The notes: a model not told the origin generated them from the letters alone. Shown: positions 7,529 to 17,492, numbered from the stretch's first letter. The stretch is 64,000 nt of DNA from Billgrantia endophytica (GCF_002879615.1 NZ_PNRF01000020.1:1-64000), one strand, 5' to 3'. Numbers and translations are program-made.

Positions 7529-10428
7529 TGGCTTGGTCGCTGCCGTGGTCACGCAAGGCGGATGCCTCTCCCACTGAGAGTGCCGACACCGCTCCCGACG
7601 CCTGGGAACGCCATGTGGCCGATCTGCGCGACCATGGCATTGCCGAGCCCGGTGCCGCGCGCCACGCGAAGGCCAAGCCAGCCACGCGGGCCGATGAACA
7701 GGCACTCTACGACGTCGCGCCGTCGTTCGTCGATCTGCTGCCCTGGGTGGAATACCTGCCCGAGACCCGCTGCATGCTCCTGGAAGACGGTCGGTCGGTG
7801 GCGGCCTTCTTCGAGCTTACCCCCATCGGCACCGAAGGCCGTGAGGCCGGCTGGCTGGCCCAGGCACGCGACGCATTGGAAAACGCCTTGCAGGACAGCC
7901 TCGACGAGTGGGACGACCACCCCTGGGTGGTACAGCTCTATGCCCAGGACGACGCCAGTTTCGACGACTACCTGCAAACCTTGCGTAATTACCTGCAACC
8001 GCGCGCCCAAGGCAGCGCATTCAGTGATTTCTATCTGTGCTTTTTCGAGCACCATCTACGCGCCATCGCCAAGCCGGGTGGGCTGTTCGAGGACCGCACG
8101 GTCACCCGTCTACCCTGGCGTGGCCAGTCGCGGCGGATACGGATGGTGGTCTATCGCCGGGCCAGAGCGACGACGACGCGCCGTGGCCAGTCGCCCGAGC
8201 AAGCGTTGGCTACCATTTGCGACCGCCTTGTCGGCGGCCTGACCAATGCCGGCATCCGGGCCCAGCGCCTGGACGCGGCGGGCATCCATGCCTGGCTGCT
8301 GCGCTGGTTCAACCCGCAGCCGACGTGCCTCGGTCCCGCGCCGGAGGACCGCGAACGCTTCTACCGGCTGGCCGCCTACCCACCGGAGACCGAGCCGGGC
8401 GAGATCGAACTGGCCAGCGGCACCGACTTCTCGCAGCGGCTGTTCTTCGGCCAGCCACACTCGGATGCCGAGCAAGGCCTCTGGTATTTCGATGGCCTGC
8501 CGCATCGGGTGATCGTCACGGACCGGCTGCGCAGCCCTCCGACCATCGGCCACCTGACCGGCGAGACGCGCAAGGGAGGCGATGCGATCAACGCGCTGTT
8601 CGATCAGATGCCGGAAGACACGGTGATGTGCCTGACCCTGGTCGCCATGCCCCAGGACGTGCTGGAGGCGCACCTCAACCACCTGGGCAGGAAGTCGGTG
8701 GGCGACACCCTGGACTCCGAGCAAACGCGACAGGACGTGCAGCAGGCACGCGGACTGATCGGCAGTGCGCACAAGCTCTATCGCGGCGCGCTGGCGTTCT
8801 ACCTGCGCGGGCACGATCTCGACCAACTCGATGCCCGTGGCGTGCAGCTCGCCAACGTCATGCTCAACGCCGGGCTGCAGCCGGTGCGGGAAGACGACGA
8901 AGTGGCACCGCTGAACAGCTATCTGCGCTGGTTGCCATGTCTGTTCGACCCGGCCAAGGACCGCCGCCAGTGGTACACCCAACTGATGTTCGCCCAGCAC
9001 GCCGCCCACCTGGCCCCGGTCTGGGGCCGCACTCAGGGCACTGGCCGCCCGGCTATCACCTTCTTCAATCGCGGCGGTGCGCCCATCAGTTTCGATCCGC
9101 TCAACCGCCTCGATCGCCAGATGAACGCGCATCTGTTCCTGTTCGGACCGACCGGCTCGGGCAAGTCGGCCACACTCAACAATATCCTCAACCAGGTCGT
9201 GGCGATCTACCGCCCCCGGTTGTTCATCGTCGAGGCCGGCAACAGCTTCGGCCTGTTCGGCGAGTTCGCCCAGCGCCTGGGCCTGACCGTGCACCGAGTC
9301 ACGCTCGCCCCCGGCGCCGGGGTCAGCCTGGCACCCTTTGCCGACGCACGCCGCCTGGTCGACACCCCCGGCCAGGTGCACACGCTGGATGCCGATGACC
9401 TCGACGACCCCACTCCCCTCGACAACCAGCAGGAGAGCACCGCTTCCAGCGCGGATGCCGACGAGCAGCGCGACGTGCTGGGCGAGCTGGAGATTACTGC
9501 CCGACTGATGATCACCGGCGGAGAAGACAAGGAAGAGACACGGATGACCCGTGCCGACCGCAGCCTGATCCGCCAGTGCATCCTCGATGCGGCGCGTCAG
9601 TGTACGCAGCACGAACGCACCGTGCTGACCCGCGACGTGCGCGAGGCGCTGCGCGAGCGTGGACGGGATGCGAGTTTACCGGAAACACGCCGCACGCGGT
9701 TGCTGGAGATGGCCGACGCCATGGACATGTTCTGCCAGGGCGTCGACGGCGTGATGTTCGACCGACCCGGCACACCGTGGCCGGAGGCCGACATCACCCT
9801 CGTGGACTTGGCCACCTTTGCCCGCGAGGGCTACAACGCGCAACTCTCGATCGCCTATATCTCGCTGATCAACACGGTCAACAACATCGCCGAGCGCGAC
9901 CAGTTCCTGGGGCGGCCGATCATCAACGTCACCGATGAAGGCCACATCATCACCAAGAACCCGCTGCTCGCGCCCTACGTGGTCAAGGTCACCAAGATGT
10001 GGCGCAAGCTGGGCGCCTGGTTCTGGCTGGCGACACAGAACCTCGACGATCTGCCCAAGGCCGCCGAGCCGATGCTCAATATGATCGAGTGGTGGATCTG
10101 CCTGTCGATGCCGCCCGACGAGGTGGAGAAGATCGCGCGCTTCCGCGAACTCAACGCCTCACAGAAAGCCTTGATGCTCTCGGCACGCAAGGAGACCGGG
10201 AAGTTCTCGGAGGGCGTGGTGCTATCCAAGACCATGGAGCTGCTGTTCCGCGCCGTGCCACCGAGCCTGTACCTGGCGCTGGCCATGACCGAGCCCGAGG
10301 AGAAAGCCGAGCGCTACCGACTGATGCGCCAGCACGGTATCGGCGAACTGGACGCGGCATTCAAGATGGCCGAGGAGATCGACCGCGCACGCGGGATCGA
10401 GCCTTTGCCGCTCGATCTGCCAGGGTAA
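7528..10428 (+). CDS. conjugative transfer ATPase, PFL_4706 family (TIGR03744), TraC/VirB4
   Basis: A 966-residue cytoplasmic ATPase that powers pilus assembly and channel function. Walker A GPTGSGKS lies near residues 540-547. A Walker B-like INVTDEGHIIT follows near residue 805, then a conserved ATQNLDDL block typical of VirB4/TraC. The N-terminal third is the non-ATPase domain that contacts the channel core. An acidic insert (about 618-655) rich in Asp and Ser separates parts of the motor domain. Length matches the family. Complete and apparently intact. Confidence 0.92.
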   Translation: MAWSLPWSRKADASPTESADTAPDAWERHVADLRDHGIAEPGAARHAKAKPATRADEQALYDVAPSFVDLLPWVEYLPETRCMLLEDGRSVAAFFELTPIGTEGREAGWLAQARDALENALQDSLDEWDDHPWVVQLYAQDDASFDDYLQTLRNYLQPRAQGSAFSDFYLCFFEHHLRAIAKPGGLFEDRTVTRLPWRGQSRRIRMVVYRRARATTTRRGQSPEQALATICDRLVGGLTNAGIRAQRLDAAGIHAWLLRWFNPQPTCLGPAPEDRERFYRLAAYPPETEPGEIELASGTDFSQRLFFGQPHSDAEQGLWYFDGLPHRVIVTDRLRSPPTIGHLTGETRKGGDAINALFDQMPEDTVMCLTLVAMPQDVLEAHLNHLGRKSVGDTLDSEQTRQDVQQARGLIGSAHKLYRGALAFYLRGHDLDQLDARGVQLANVMLNAGLQPVREDDEVAPLNSYLRWLPCLFDPAKDRRQWYTQLMFAQHAAHLAPVWGRTQGTGRPAITFFNRGGAPISFDPLNRLDRQMNAHLFLFGPTGSGKSATLNNILNQVVAIYRPRLFIVEAGNSFGLFGEFAQRLGLTVHRVTLAPGAGVSLAPFADARRLVDTPGQVHTLDADDLDDPTPLDNQQESTASSADADEQRDVLGELEITARLMITGGEDKEETRMTRADRSLIRQCILDAARQCTQHERTVLTRDVREALRERGRDASLPETRRTRLLEMADAMDMFCQGVDGVMFDRPGTPWPEADITLVDLATFAREGYNAQLSIAYISLINTVNNIAERDQFLGRPIINVTDEGHIITKNPLLAPYVVKVTKMWRKLGAWFWLATQNLDDLPKAAEPMLNMIEWWICLSMPPDEVEKIARFRELNASQKALMLSARKETGKFSEGVVLSKTMELLFRAVPPSLYLALAMTEPEEKAERYRLMRQHGIGELDAAFKMAEEIDRARGIEPLPLDLPG

Positions 10429-10445
10429 GCCCAAGGAGATGATGC

Positions 10446-11192
10446 ATGGCGACTCCCCGAGCGGTATGGCAATCCTGGCGCTGCCTAGCACTACCAATGG
10501 CGGTGACCATGGTGCTGGCCATGTTCATGCTGCTCGCCTGGACAGGGACGATGCTCAATAGCGGAGCGCGGCCGGCGAGTGAAGTGGAAAACGATCATTC
10601 GCCGAGGCCGCCGTGGCGCTATGGCAACGCGGAGGCTCGTTTCACCGTGATCGCATACGCCGACCTGGAGTGTCCACACTGTCAGACCTATACGCCGATG
10701 CTGATGGGCTGGATCGACCAACACCCCGGCGTCGACCTGCAATGGCATCACCTGCCGCTAGCAATGCACGAGCCGGCAGCGACCCAACACGCCCGGCTGG
10801 CCGAGTGTGTTGGGGAAACCGAGGGTCACGCAGGATTCTGGCGCGCTGTCGTCTGGCTCTACCGCCACACTCGGGGCGACGGCCAGGGGCTGCCGTCGGG
10901 CGTCGAGTATCCCGGTATGGATGATGCACTGCGTGCCTGCCTGGACAGCTCCCGGCCAGACGCCATCATCCACACTCAACGCGACGCCGCTCAGCGCGAC
11001 GGCATCACGGCGACGCCGACCTTGCGCCTGGTGGATCAACAGACCGACCACACACTGACCCTGCTCGGTCCGGTCGAGGGCGATGCGCTGCTGTCGGCCT
11101 TGGACCTACTGACGGACCCGCCGCAAGACGACACGGCATCGACACCCGAAATGCCTGCCGACACTATCGGCGACATGCCCAGGCAGCCATGA
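10446..11192 (+). CDS. DsbA-type thiol:disulfide protein of the transfer operon
   Basis: A 248-residue membrane-anchored periplasmic thioredoxin-fold protein with an N-terminal hydrophobic segment (about residues 12-38). The active-site motif CPHC follows in YADLECPHCQTY (about residues 76-79), and a cis-Pro region lies at GITATPTLRLVD. It probably forms or isomerises disulfides in secreted transfer proteins such as the TraU-like and PFL_4711 products. AAGGAG precedes the start. It is the last tra gene before the operon is interrupted by the ATPase/HNH/PIN cassette. Confidence 0.85.
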   Translation: MATPRAVWQSWRCLALPMAVTMVLAMFMLLAWTGTMLNSGARPASEVENDHSPRPPWRYGNAEARFTVIAYADLECPHCQTYTPMLMGWIDQHPGVDLQWHHLPLAMHEPAATQHARLAECVGETEGHAGFWRAVVWLYRHTRGDGQGLPSGVEYPGMDDALRACLDSSRPDAIIHTQRDAAQRDGITATPTLRLVDQQTDHTLTLLGPVEGDALLSALDLLTDPPQDDTASTPEMPADTIGDMPRQP

Positions 11193-11944
11193 CCTTCAAG
11201 GCTGCGACGCGGCTTGCCCGCGTTGATCATTCCCGTTCGCACCGCATCCCACGCGCGAACGTCCATCGCTAAGCCGTGGTGGATGCCCATCGCCCGTTAT
11301 CGAGCACTCTTGTCGTCACCACCCAATCGTCAAAAATTCTTATAACACATTGTTTATAAAAAATTATCCGTAATCAACATGAGTGATTCCGTCGCTTTTA
11401 CCGTCAACCGCGCAAAGCTTTTACTGGCGCGGGAGATGGAGCAATTTACGGCGCGATAACTCTTGCAACACGATTGTCAATCAACATACAAGATACATGA
11501 AGCTGAAGACTCTGTTCTCTCCCGGTGCCCTGCTGCTACCTATGCTGACCTCACGAGTTTCTCCACAGCGCTGGCTTACCGCTCCCAAAGCATTGATGAC
11601 CCCATCCATGACGAAATCGAGCGCTATTCCATAGCCTGCGTTGACGGTCGCAGTGTCGAAACCGAGTCGTTGCAGGGTCGAGAGGCACTGTTCCACAGTC
11701 TCAAACGCCCAGTCCGCAGGCCCTACTATTATAGGATACCTCTTCATCCAGGCCCGAACTGAGGGGGTTGAGCTGGGCTAGAGTGCCTCGGTGTCGACCG
11801 CTTCAATGCGGAGCACGACAGCGAGACCGGCCTCGCCTTTTGGCCGGGGACGCCCGAATCCTTAACGTATTAGCTGCGGACGCCACCATAGTAACTTGTC
11901 GTTACGGTAAGCTAGACGCAAAGCCGCCAATAAATGGAGGGGGT
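11193..11944. other. upstream region of the inserted ATPase/HNH/PIN cassette
   Basis: About 750 bases between the DsbA-like gene and the SMC-like ATPase gene. It includes an AT-rich tract (11335-11375, with TTTATAAAAAATTAT) that could hold a promoter. The base composition changes sharply from the GC-rich tra genes, as expected at an insertion boundary. One small minus-strand frame is listed separately. Confidence 0.5.
11481..11747 (-). CDS. possible small hypothetical protein
   Basis: An 88-residue minus-strand frame (MKRYPIIVGPADWAFETVEQ at the start) with protein-like composition, including the segment TVNAGYGIALDFVMDGVINAL. No family is recognised and the ribosome binding site is weak. 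It lies in the control region of the inserted ATPase/HNH/PIN cassette, divergent from it, and could be a regulator or chance. Confidence 0.35.
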   Translation of the reverse strand: MKRYPIIVGPADWAFETVEQCLSTLQRLGFDTATVNAGYGIALDFVMDGVINALGAVSQRCGETREVSIGSSRAPGENRVFSFMYLVC

Positions 11945-14611
11945 ATGGCGTCTGCTAGACAGGATTTCGAGCGTTTTGTGCGATGGCTTTATCAGCCGAA
12001 CAAACAAGTTCCGATTGATGTACGCCGCCTAGCCACTCTTGCACTGGCCAATTTCGATGGGCTGGCAGGAACCTCACGGCAGCGTAATCAGCGATCCATC
12101 TATCTCGTCGGTCTGATTCGTCGAGAGCTAGTGCACACAGCTGACGCTGCACCAGCCGTCGCGGCTGACGCTGATGCTGGTGCATGGCCGTGGGCGCGGC
12201 TTCGGCATTTGACGCTCGGTCCATTCCGAGGCTTCCGGGCACCCGAGCCGTTCGACCTCACAAAGCAGGTCATCCTCTTCTATGGCCCCAATGGCAGCGG
12301 CAAGACCAGTCTGTGCGAAGGGCTGGAATACGCTCTCCTGGGCGATGTCGAAGAAGCAGGAATCAAGCGCATCGCAGCCCGGACTTATCTCACTAATGTC
12401 CACGATAGACGATTCGATGCACCAATACTGAAAGCGACCGATCACCATGGTCGGGAAGTCGATGTTGTTGCCAATCCCGATACTTACCGCTTCTGTTTCA
12501 TCGAAAAGAACCGCATAGACGCCTTTTCTAGAATCGCCGCACGCCCTAACGCCCAGCGTGCTGAACTGATTGCCACTCTATTCGGCATGGACCAGTTCAA
12601 TGAGTTCGTGAGCCATTTCAATGAGAGCATCGATGGGCAGCTCACCCTACTCGGTGAACGACAGGCCACTTTGACTCTGCGCCGGAATGCATTAGCTGCT
12701 GATCGAGCAACGGTTGACGGAGAACCGGCATCCGAGCAAGTCTTGGCCGAAGAGGAAGCTTCTCTGGCGCAGGCATACGCAGCCGGGACAACGTATGAGG
12801 CCCTCAAACAGCTGATCGGCACCGCCGAAGCCCCAGGCCACCTTCAAGAGCTTGAAGCTATTCTGGAGGAGGTACCGCCCAATGTAGTCGGTGTGACGCG
12901 TCAAGGGTTTCTAGATGCCTTTGAGAAGGCGTATCAATGCGGTGAGGAGCTCGACGCTATCGTCGCGACGCTCCAAGCCAAGAGCGACCAAGTCTCTTTC
13001 AAGGCACTGTATGACTCCGTTCTCGCGCTACAGGAGGTAGTGGGAGAACGCTGCCCTGCATGCGACACCCCAATGAACGGCACGATTCACGTGGCGACAA
13101 ATCCATACGAGAAGGCGACCGAAGGACTGAGGCAGCTTGAAGAGCTTGGCCTACTTCAGGAACAGCAGCGGACCGCGCAGGCCAGACTTGAGCAAGCGTC
13201 ACGCGAGTTGCGTCAGATGCTCGGTCCCGTTGCAACGTTCATCGGCGCTCAGAACGAAGAAGGTACACCGATAAGCTGGTATCTTCTGCAGCTTCCAGAC
13301 GAACCAACTGGGCGTTGGTGGTCAGACATTTACCCCCAAGCGCCGGAAGTTCAAGCAGGGATGCCATCGCTCGAACAAATCCTGACTCTGGTGGATCGCA
13401 TTGCAGTCCAAGACGATGCCTCACAACGCGCACAGCAGGACCGGCAGCCGCATATCGCCGAGCGCCGGCGGCTTAGCGAGTTCCAGCTTAGAGTGCAGGC
13501 ACAGGATCTGAAGCGGCAGCAGTTGCAGGAGAGCATTGTGGTCGCGAACAACCGTATCAAGGCATTCGACGAAACGAATGCAGGATTGATTGCCCAAGCG
13601 GACCAGGAAAAGTGCGACATAGAGCGCGACACCCCGTTCAAGGCCACGTATGACCGATTCCTCGAAGAGCTGAGGTCTTACAGGGACCAGCTCCCTAGTC
13701 AGTTGATGGCGGGACTCAATGAAGCTGCCATGGATATTTACAACGCATTCAATCGCAACGATCGAGATGAGGACAAGCTGTCCGCACTGCATCTTCCACT
13801 AGGCGGTGACGGGAAGATTGAGATCTGTTTTCGCGGCAATCCAGGTGCTCGGGTCGATGCACTTCACGTACTTAGCGAAGGGCACATTCGCTGCCTTGGG
13901 TTGGCAATCCTAATGGCCAAGGCGAAGAGCATAGAATGCCCTATCATCGTCTTCGACGACGCCATCAATGCGATCGACCACGACCATCGAGGCGGCATCC
14001 GTGAAACGGTCTTTGAGAGCGAACACTTCGCGCAAACCCAGTTAATCGTCACCTGCCACAGCAATGAGTTCATCAAGGACATCCAGCAACATCTTCCTGC
14101 CCAGCGACGTAATGGATGCCAAGTCTATCTGTTCCGCCATCATGACGGCAATTACCAGCCCAGAGTGACGGGCAACACCCCTAGTGCGAACTACATTGTA
14201 AAAGCCAGGGCCGCACGGGAGGCCCTAAATGATAGAGAGGCCCTTGCTGCGTCACGTCAAGCCTTGGAAATGCTGTCCGAGAAGGTATGGCGTTGGCTCG
14301 GCAGCCACAATCAAGGTGTCTTGAATCTGATGCTCGCAGGCGTCGGTGCCGGGCCCGCGTTAAGGAATCTTTGTGAAGCGCTGGTTAAGAAGTTGAGGGA
14401 GGCACAGACCTTTGACCACGCCAACAAGGTACCGCTCCTAGCTGCTTATGGCCGCATTCTGGGCATTCCGGTTAACAACCTGGTGTGGACCTACCTCAAC
14501 AAGGGCACGCACGAAGAAGCCGGGCGTGATGATTTTGATGGTGAGCTGGTCGAATCGGTCGTCCAAACGCTAGAAGACCTTGATCGCCTTGATCTCCGGC
14601 CCGAGCGATAG
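11945..14611 (+). CDS. SMC/RecF-like AAA ATPase, probable defence protein
   Basis: An 888-residue ABC-type ATPase of the SMC/Rad50-like kind. An N-terminal helical region (1-85) precedes the ATPase. Walker A GPNGSGKTS lies near residues 114-122. Long coiled-coil arms carry one CPAC motif near residue 370, similar to the Rad50/RloC zinc hook. An LSEGHIRCLGLAILMAK signature is near 643-659, and a Walker B/D-loop VFDDAINAID near 668-677. A further C-terminal region of about 170 residues follows. ATG 11945 is preferred over an upstream in-frame start because the sequence becomes protein-like there. Such ATPases typically sense or load a partner nuclease, and here an HNH protein follows directly. 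The assignment to defence is inferred. Confidence 0.8.
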   Translation: MASARQDFERFVRWLYQPNKQVPIDVRRLATLALANFDGLAGTSRQRNQRSIYLVGLIRRELVHTADAAPAVAADADAGAWPWARLRHLTLGPFRGFRAPEPFDLTKQVILFYGPNGSGKTSLCEGLEYALLGDVEEAGIKRIAARTYLTNVHDRRFDAPILKATDHHGREVDVVANPDTYRFCFIEKNRIDAFSRIAARPNAQRAELIATLFGMDQFNEFVSHFNESIDGQLTLLGERQATLTLRRNALAADRATVDGEPASEQVLAEEEASLAQAYAAGTTYEALKQLIGTAEAPGHLQELEAILEEVPPNVVGVTRQGFLDAFEKAYQCGEELDAIVATLQAKSDQVSFKALYDSVLALQEVVGERCPACDTPMNGTIHVATNPYEKATEGLRQLEELGLLQEQQRTAQARLEQASRELRQMLGPVATFIGAQNEEGTPISWYLLQLPDEPTGRWWSDIYPQAPEVQAGMPSLEQILTLVDRIAVQDDASQRAQQDRQPHIAERRRLSEFQLRVQAQDLKRQQLQESIVVANNRIKAFDETNAGLIAQADQEKCDIERDTPFKATYDRFLEELRSYRDQLPSQLMAGLNEAAMDIYNAFNRNDRDEDKLSALHLPLGGDGKIEICFRGNPGARVDALHVLSEGHIRCLGLAILMAKAKSIECPIIVFDDAINAIDHDHRGGIRETVFESEHFAQTQLIVTCHSNEFIKDIQQHLPAQRRNGCQVYLFRHHDGNYQPRVTGNTPSANYIVKARAAREALNDREALAASRQALEMLSEKVWRWLGSHNQGVLNLMLAGVGAGPALRNLCEALVKKLREAQTFDHANKVPLLAAYGRILGIPVNNLVWTYLNKGTHEEAGRDDFDGELVESVVQTLEDLDRLDLRPER

Positions 14612-14623
14612 AGATCCAGCCCT

Positions 14624-14640
14624 ACCCGGCACAGCCGGGT
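14624..14640 (+). terminator. short hairpin between ATPase and HNH genes
   Basis: ACCCGGC-ACA-GCCGGGT is a perfect 7-bp GC-rich stem with a 3-base loop, 13 bases after the ATPase stop. It lacks a T-run, so it is more likely an RNA-stabilising or attenuating hairpin than a full terminator. Confidence 0.4.
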
Positions 14641-14674
14641 GAGCGGCGCAGCGCCCGACTATGGAAGAAGCCGA

Positions 14675-15601
14675 ATGAATACGGATAACGAAAAGAAGTT
14701 TGAGCTTGATGAACCTGCAGCACGGAGCCACACCCCTCCAGGCTGGCCCATTCAGACGATTGAAATCACTCCAAGTGGCAAGGCACCCAAGAAGTACGGC
14801 CCGACGACCTATCGATTTGGCGCTTCACTGACGCTGAGCGTCATCCTCCCTCGAAGAGACTGGACGCTCGTAAAGGAGACCAAAAACTACGCCTATATGA
14901 CACCTCCCCCCGGTCAGTCATCGCCACCATTTTTCATTACTATTGCCCTCCCTCCTGCAGAGGAGTGTCTTGCGCTTGCTCGCAGAAGCTACGCACGAGG
15001 CCATTCATGGGTAGGGCAATTGGGAGAATGGCCAGCCTGGTACCTCCATGAGCGTAATACTGACATGCAGGAGATGTGGTGCGATCCGAAAACTGGACAA
15101 ATGGCATCACGCCTTCACAAGCACCCACCTAAGTCTAGCCTCACCATTGGTGAACGGGGCGCATGGGAAACGACCGTTACAGGCGTCGCGGGCGAGTTTG
15201 TTATCGGAGTGCTGCCCCCGTCCCTCGTACGTGAGCCCGCATCTAACACCGCTCCACAAGCGCTGGCGCTCATTGAAGGGGCATTGAAAACGGTCGAGTT
15301 GACGCTCTACGAGAGAAACGCTGAAGCACGCAAGCTTTGCATTGCGCACTATGGGGCAACGTGCCAAGCGTGCGGCTTGGTCTATGAAGATAAGTACGGC
15401 CCAATAGGCGCGGATCTCATTCATGTCCACCATGTCACTCCACTGTCGGCGATAGGAGAGGCTTACCAAGTAGACCCGATACGAGATCTGGTACCTCTTT
15501 GCGCGACATGCCATCACGTCGTACATAGAAAAAGCCCACCATACTCCGTTGCTGAAATACGGGCTGCGATAGCAGCGCAATCCGCTCTCAGTCTTGAATG
15601 A
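14675..15601 (+). CDS. HNH endonuclease with unknown N-terminal domain
   Basis: A 308-residue protein. The C-terminal third is an HNH nuclease with zinc-binding pairs CQAC (about residues 230-233) and CATCHH (about 276-281) around the catalytic HVHHVTPLS (about 250-258). The first 210 residues form a separate, unrecognised domain with a WPIQTIEITPSGKAPKKYG opening and an RGAWETTVTGVAGEFVIGVL segment, possibly a target-recognition or partner-binding domain. ATG 14675 follows GAAGAAG; an upstream in-frame GTG at 14639 is less likely. It lies 63 bases after the SMC-like ATPase, resembling the ATPase+HNH logic of Septu (PtuAB), but both proteins are larger and a third gene follows. Confidence 0.82.
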   Translation: MNTDNEKKFELDEPAARSHTPPGWPIQTIEITPSGKAPKKYGPTTYRFGASLTLSVILPRRDWTLVKETKNYAYMTPPPGQSSPPFFITIALPPAEECLALARRSYARGHSWVGQLGEWPAWYLHERNTDMQEMWCDPKTGQMASRLHKHPPKSSLTIGERGAWETTVTGVAGEFVIGVLPPSLVREPASNTAPQALALIEGALKTVELTLYERNAEARKLCIAHYGATCQACGLVYEDKYGPIGADLIHVHHVTPLSAIGEAYQVDPIRDLVPLCATCHHVVHRKSPPYSVAEIRAAIAAQSALSLE

Positions 15602-15669
15602 CCTGGGGTAGGGTCTAGACCTCACTGGCCAGACCATACAGATATTTGTTGAAACCAACAGAGACCGTT

Positions 15670-16836
15670 ATGAACTCGACACCAACAATCGCGCCTGAAA
15701 AATCCGAGGTAGCCGCAAGAGCTAACCAATCCAGCGAGAGAGTATTGCAATACATAGAGGTCGATGACGCCGGCGATCCGACAGGGCGCAGAGCATCCTT
15801 TGTTGGCGTTGAGTTTCAGGGCCTTCAATACTCCGATCTCATCGACCAAAAGCTCGGCACTAAAGTCGCCATTCCCCTAAACTGGAAGAATGCCCGCGTT
15901 ATTGAGAGCACTATCGACGGCATATCTGTCGAGACGATAGCCTCTGGGAACACCAAGCTAGAGAGCATCTATTCGTCTAGGACAATCGGTCTGGTGAAGG
16001 ATGGTTGGCTTCCATCTGGACTGGCCTTGCAGGAAAACATGGTCGTCATGCCGGATCGCTGCACCATCAGCGAATTGGCCGGGCGCTTTCGTAACGGCGC
16101 AAAAACGGACGATGCAGACAAGGACTTTCTTGACTTGTTCGCGGATCACCGCGTTCGCATCAATCCGCTTCTCTATGCCCTGGAAGGAAACCTAAGGGCA
16201 AATCCTTCCCCTGAGACCGTCGAGCAGCAGTTTGATGAGGTGTGCGCCAAAATCAGTGCTGCCTTACCTATGGCGGAATTGGCCCCTTCTGGAAAAGGCG
16301 GGCTGCAAGGTGTCGTGGGCATCATTAACGACACACAAGCCGGCATGGCACTCAAGCAGGACTTCTTGATCCGCCTTGCCCCTAAGCTCCGCGCACCGGT
16401 GAGCGCACGCCGGCTCCAGCAGTTCTGGGACGAAGTGCTGACGACGGCTGATGAATGCTCCGTGCCGAGGCGTTCGCTCGTGGTCCTTGCCGCTCTCAGC
16501 GCTGTATGCGTTCCGAATGGGAAAAGCCCAGGGAAGGCACTTCTGAAGCTGAACGAAGCTAACTACTCGGCGGAGCTTGCGTATAACGCGCTCGCTGACC
16601 TCCGCTCCCTGGAGGTCCTAATGCAGCTGTTCGCGCTACTCCCGAACGAAAAGATTTTGCTATGCACGGGCGATAAGGATTTGGCTCTCTTTTGGGCCGG
16701 CATCAGAGCATCGGATTTCATTTGGAACAACAATCATTTTGAGTGCAAGTTCTATCCCGTCGAAGCCCTTCTCCCCAATGTCACGGCTGAGCGCAAGGCG
16801 TCCTACTTTGGGACGGGCGGCGGCACCGACGACTGA
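15670..16836 (+). CDS. PIN-like domain protein, third gene of the cassette
   Basis: A 388-residue protein. The core looks PIN-like: VVMPDRCTISELAGRF (about residue 124) resembles the first acidic strand and ISEL block, and ILLCTGDKDLALFWAG (about 329-344) resembles the final strand with its GDKDL acidic motif. The region between is long and helical. The N-terminal 110 residues are unrecognised. It follows the HNH gene by 68 bases on the same strand, and the tra operon resumes about 200 bases later. A role as second nuclease or as regulator of the ATPase/HNH pair is inference. Confidence 0.65.
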   Translation: MNSTPTIAPEKSEVAARANQSSERVLQYIEVDDAGDPTGRRASFVGVEFQGLQYSDLIDQKLGTKVAIPLNWKNARVIESTIDGISVETIASGNTKLESIYSSRTIGLVKDGWLPSGLALQENMVVMPDRCTISELAGRFRNGAKTDDADKDFLDLFADHRVRINPLLYALEGNLRANPSPETVEQQFDEVCAKISAALPMAELAPSGKGGLQGVVGIINDTQAGMALKQDFLIRLAPKLRAPVSARRLQQFWDEVLTTADECSVPRRSLVVLAALSAVCVPNGKSPGKALLKLNEANYSAELAYNALADLRSLEVLMQLFALLPNEKILLCTGDKDLALFWAGIRASDFIWNNNHFECKFYPVEALLPNVTAERKASYFGTGGGTDD

Positions 16837-17054
16837 GGCAACTATAGCTTTGCCAGTGCTTCCGACGATAGCGCCAGACCTACTCAGTTAATGCGATAGC
16901 TCACCCCTGCTAAGCCTCTCCACGCAGGCATTAGCACTTTGGACTCTCCCCCTCCCGCCAGCAATCCGGTGCCCTTCGTTGTCGCATTCATGATCGCTCT
17001 ATCGCCACGGGTCGGTTCGACTACCACCGTATCCGACCGATCCGGTGGCGCGAC

Positions 17055-17492
17055 ATGCTCAACCTCCTATCCCACAGTGTTTTCCCCTGGGCACGATGGC
17101 TACGCGTCGGCGTGTGCGCGGTGCTGCTGGCTACAACGACGGTCGCGGCCGCCGAGACCTGGGTCGTCACCGACCGGCATCATTCGGTGTCAGGAACGCC
17201 TGATCGGCTGATCGAGCTGGACGCGCCAGCGCGCATTGAGGCCGAGTTGTCCGACCGGCTGCCCAACGATCCGGAGCAGGCTGCGGCGCTCGTCCAACAG
17301 CGCCTGGATCGGAACGATTCCGTGCTCCAGCAGCGTTTGTCGCTCGCTTATCAGGACGTCGCCGATGCTCAGCGCCTGGGCATCACCCAGGTCCCCGCGG
17401 TCGTCGTCGACCAGCGCTATGTGGTTTATGGCGAGCACGACCTTGCACGTGCGGTGGCCCGTATCAAGCAGTATCGCGAGACGCCGCCATGA
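17055..17492 (+). CDS. ICE protein, PFL_4709 family (TIGR03757, DUF1525)
   Basis: A 145-residue periplasmic protein with a signal peptide (residues 1-33, ending VAAAE). The thioredoxin-like tail contains QVPAVVVDQRYVVYG, with the cis-Pro region but no CxxC. The family lies immediately before the TraU-like gene in these operons. It resumes the tra operon after the 5.7-kb insertion. The stop overlaps the next start by four bases. Confidence 0.85.
   Translation: MLNLLSHSVFPWARWLRVGVCAVLLATTTVAAAETWVVTDRHHSVSGTPDRLIELDAPARIEAELSDRLPNDPEQAAALVQQRLDRNDSVLQQRLSLAYQDVADAQRLGITQVPAVVVDQRYVVYGEHDLARAVARIKQYRETPP

Noticed and set aside
8110..9612. Long minus-strand open frame within the VirB4-like ATPase gene
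   Set aside because: It is antisense to a clearly recognisable ATPase in GC-rich DNA; its composition (many Arg, Gly and Val with no known domain) is that of a shadow frame.
14624..14640. Intrinsic terminator ending the ATPase transcript
   Set aside because: The stem is strong but no T-run follows, and the next gene of the cassette is only 35 bases on. It is listed as a hairpin with low confidence.
11945..15601. Direct naming of the ATPase and HNH genes as ptuA and ptuB
   Set aside because: Only the general ATPase+HNH logic agrees. Both proteins are larger, the HNH protein has an extra domain and a third gene follows.
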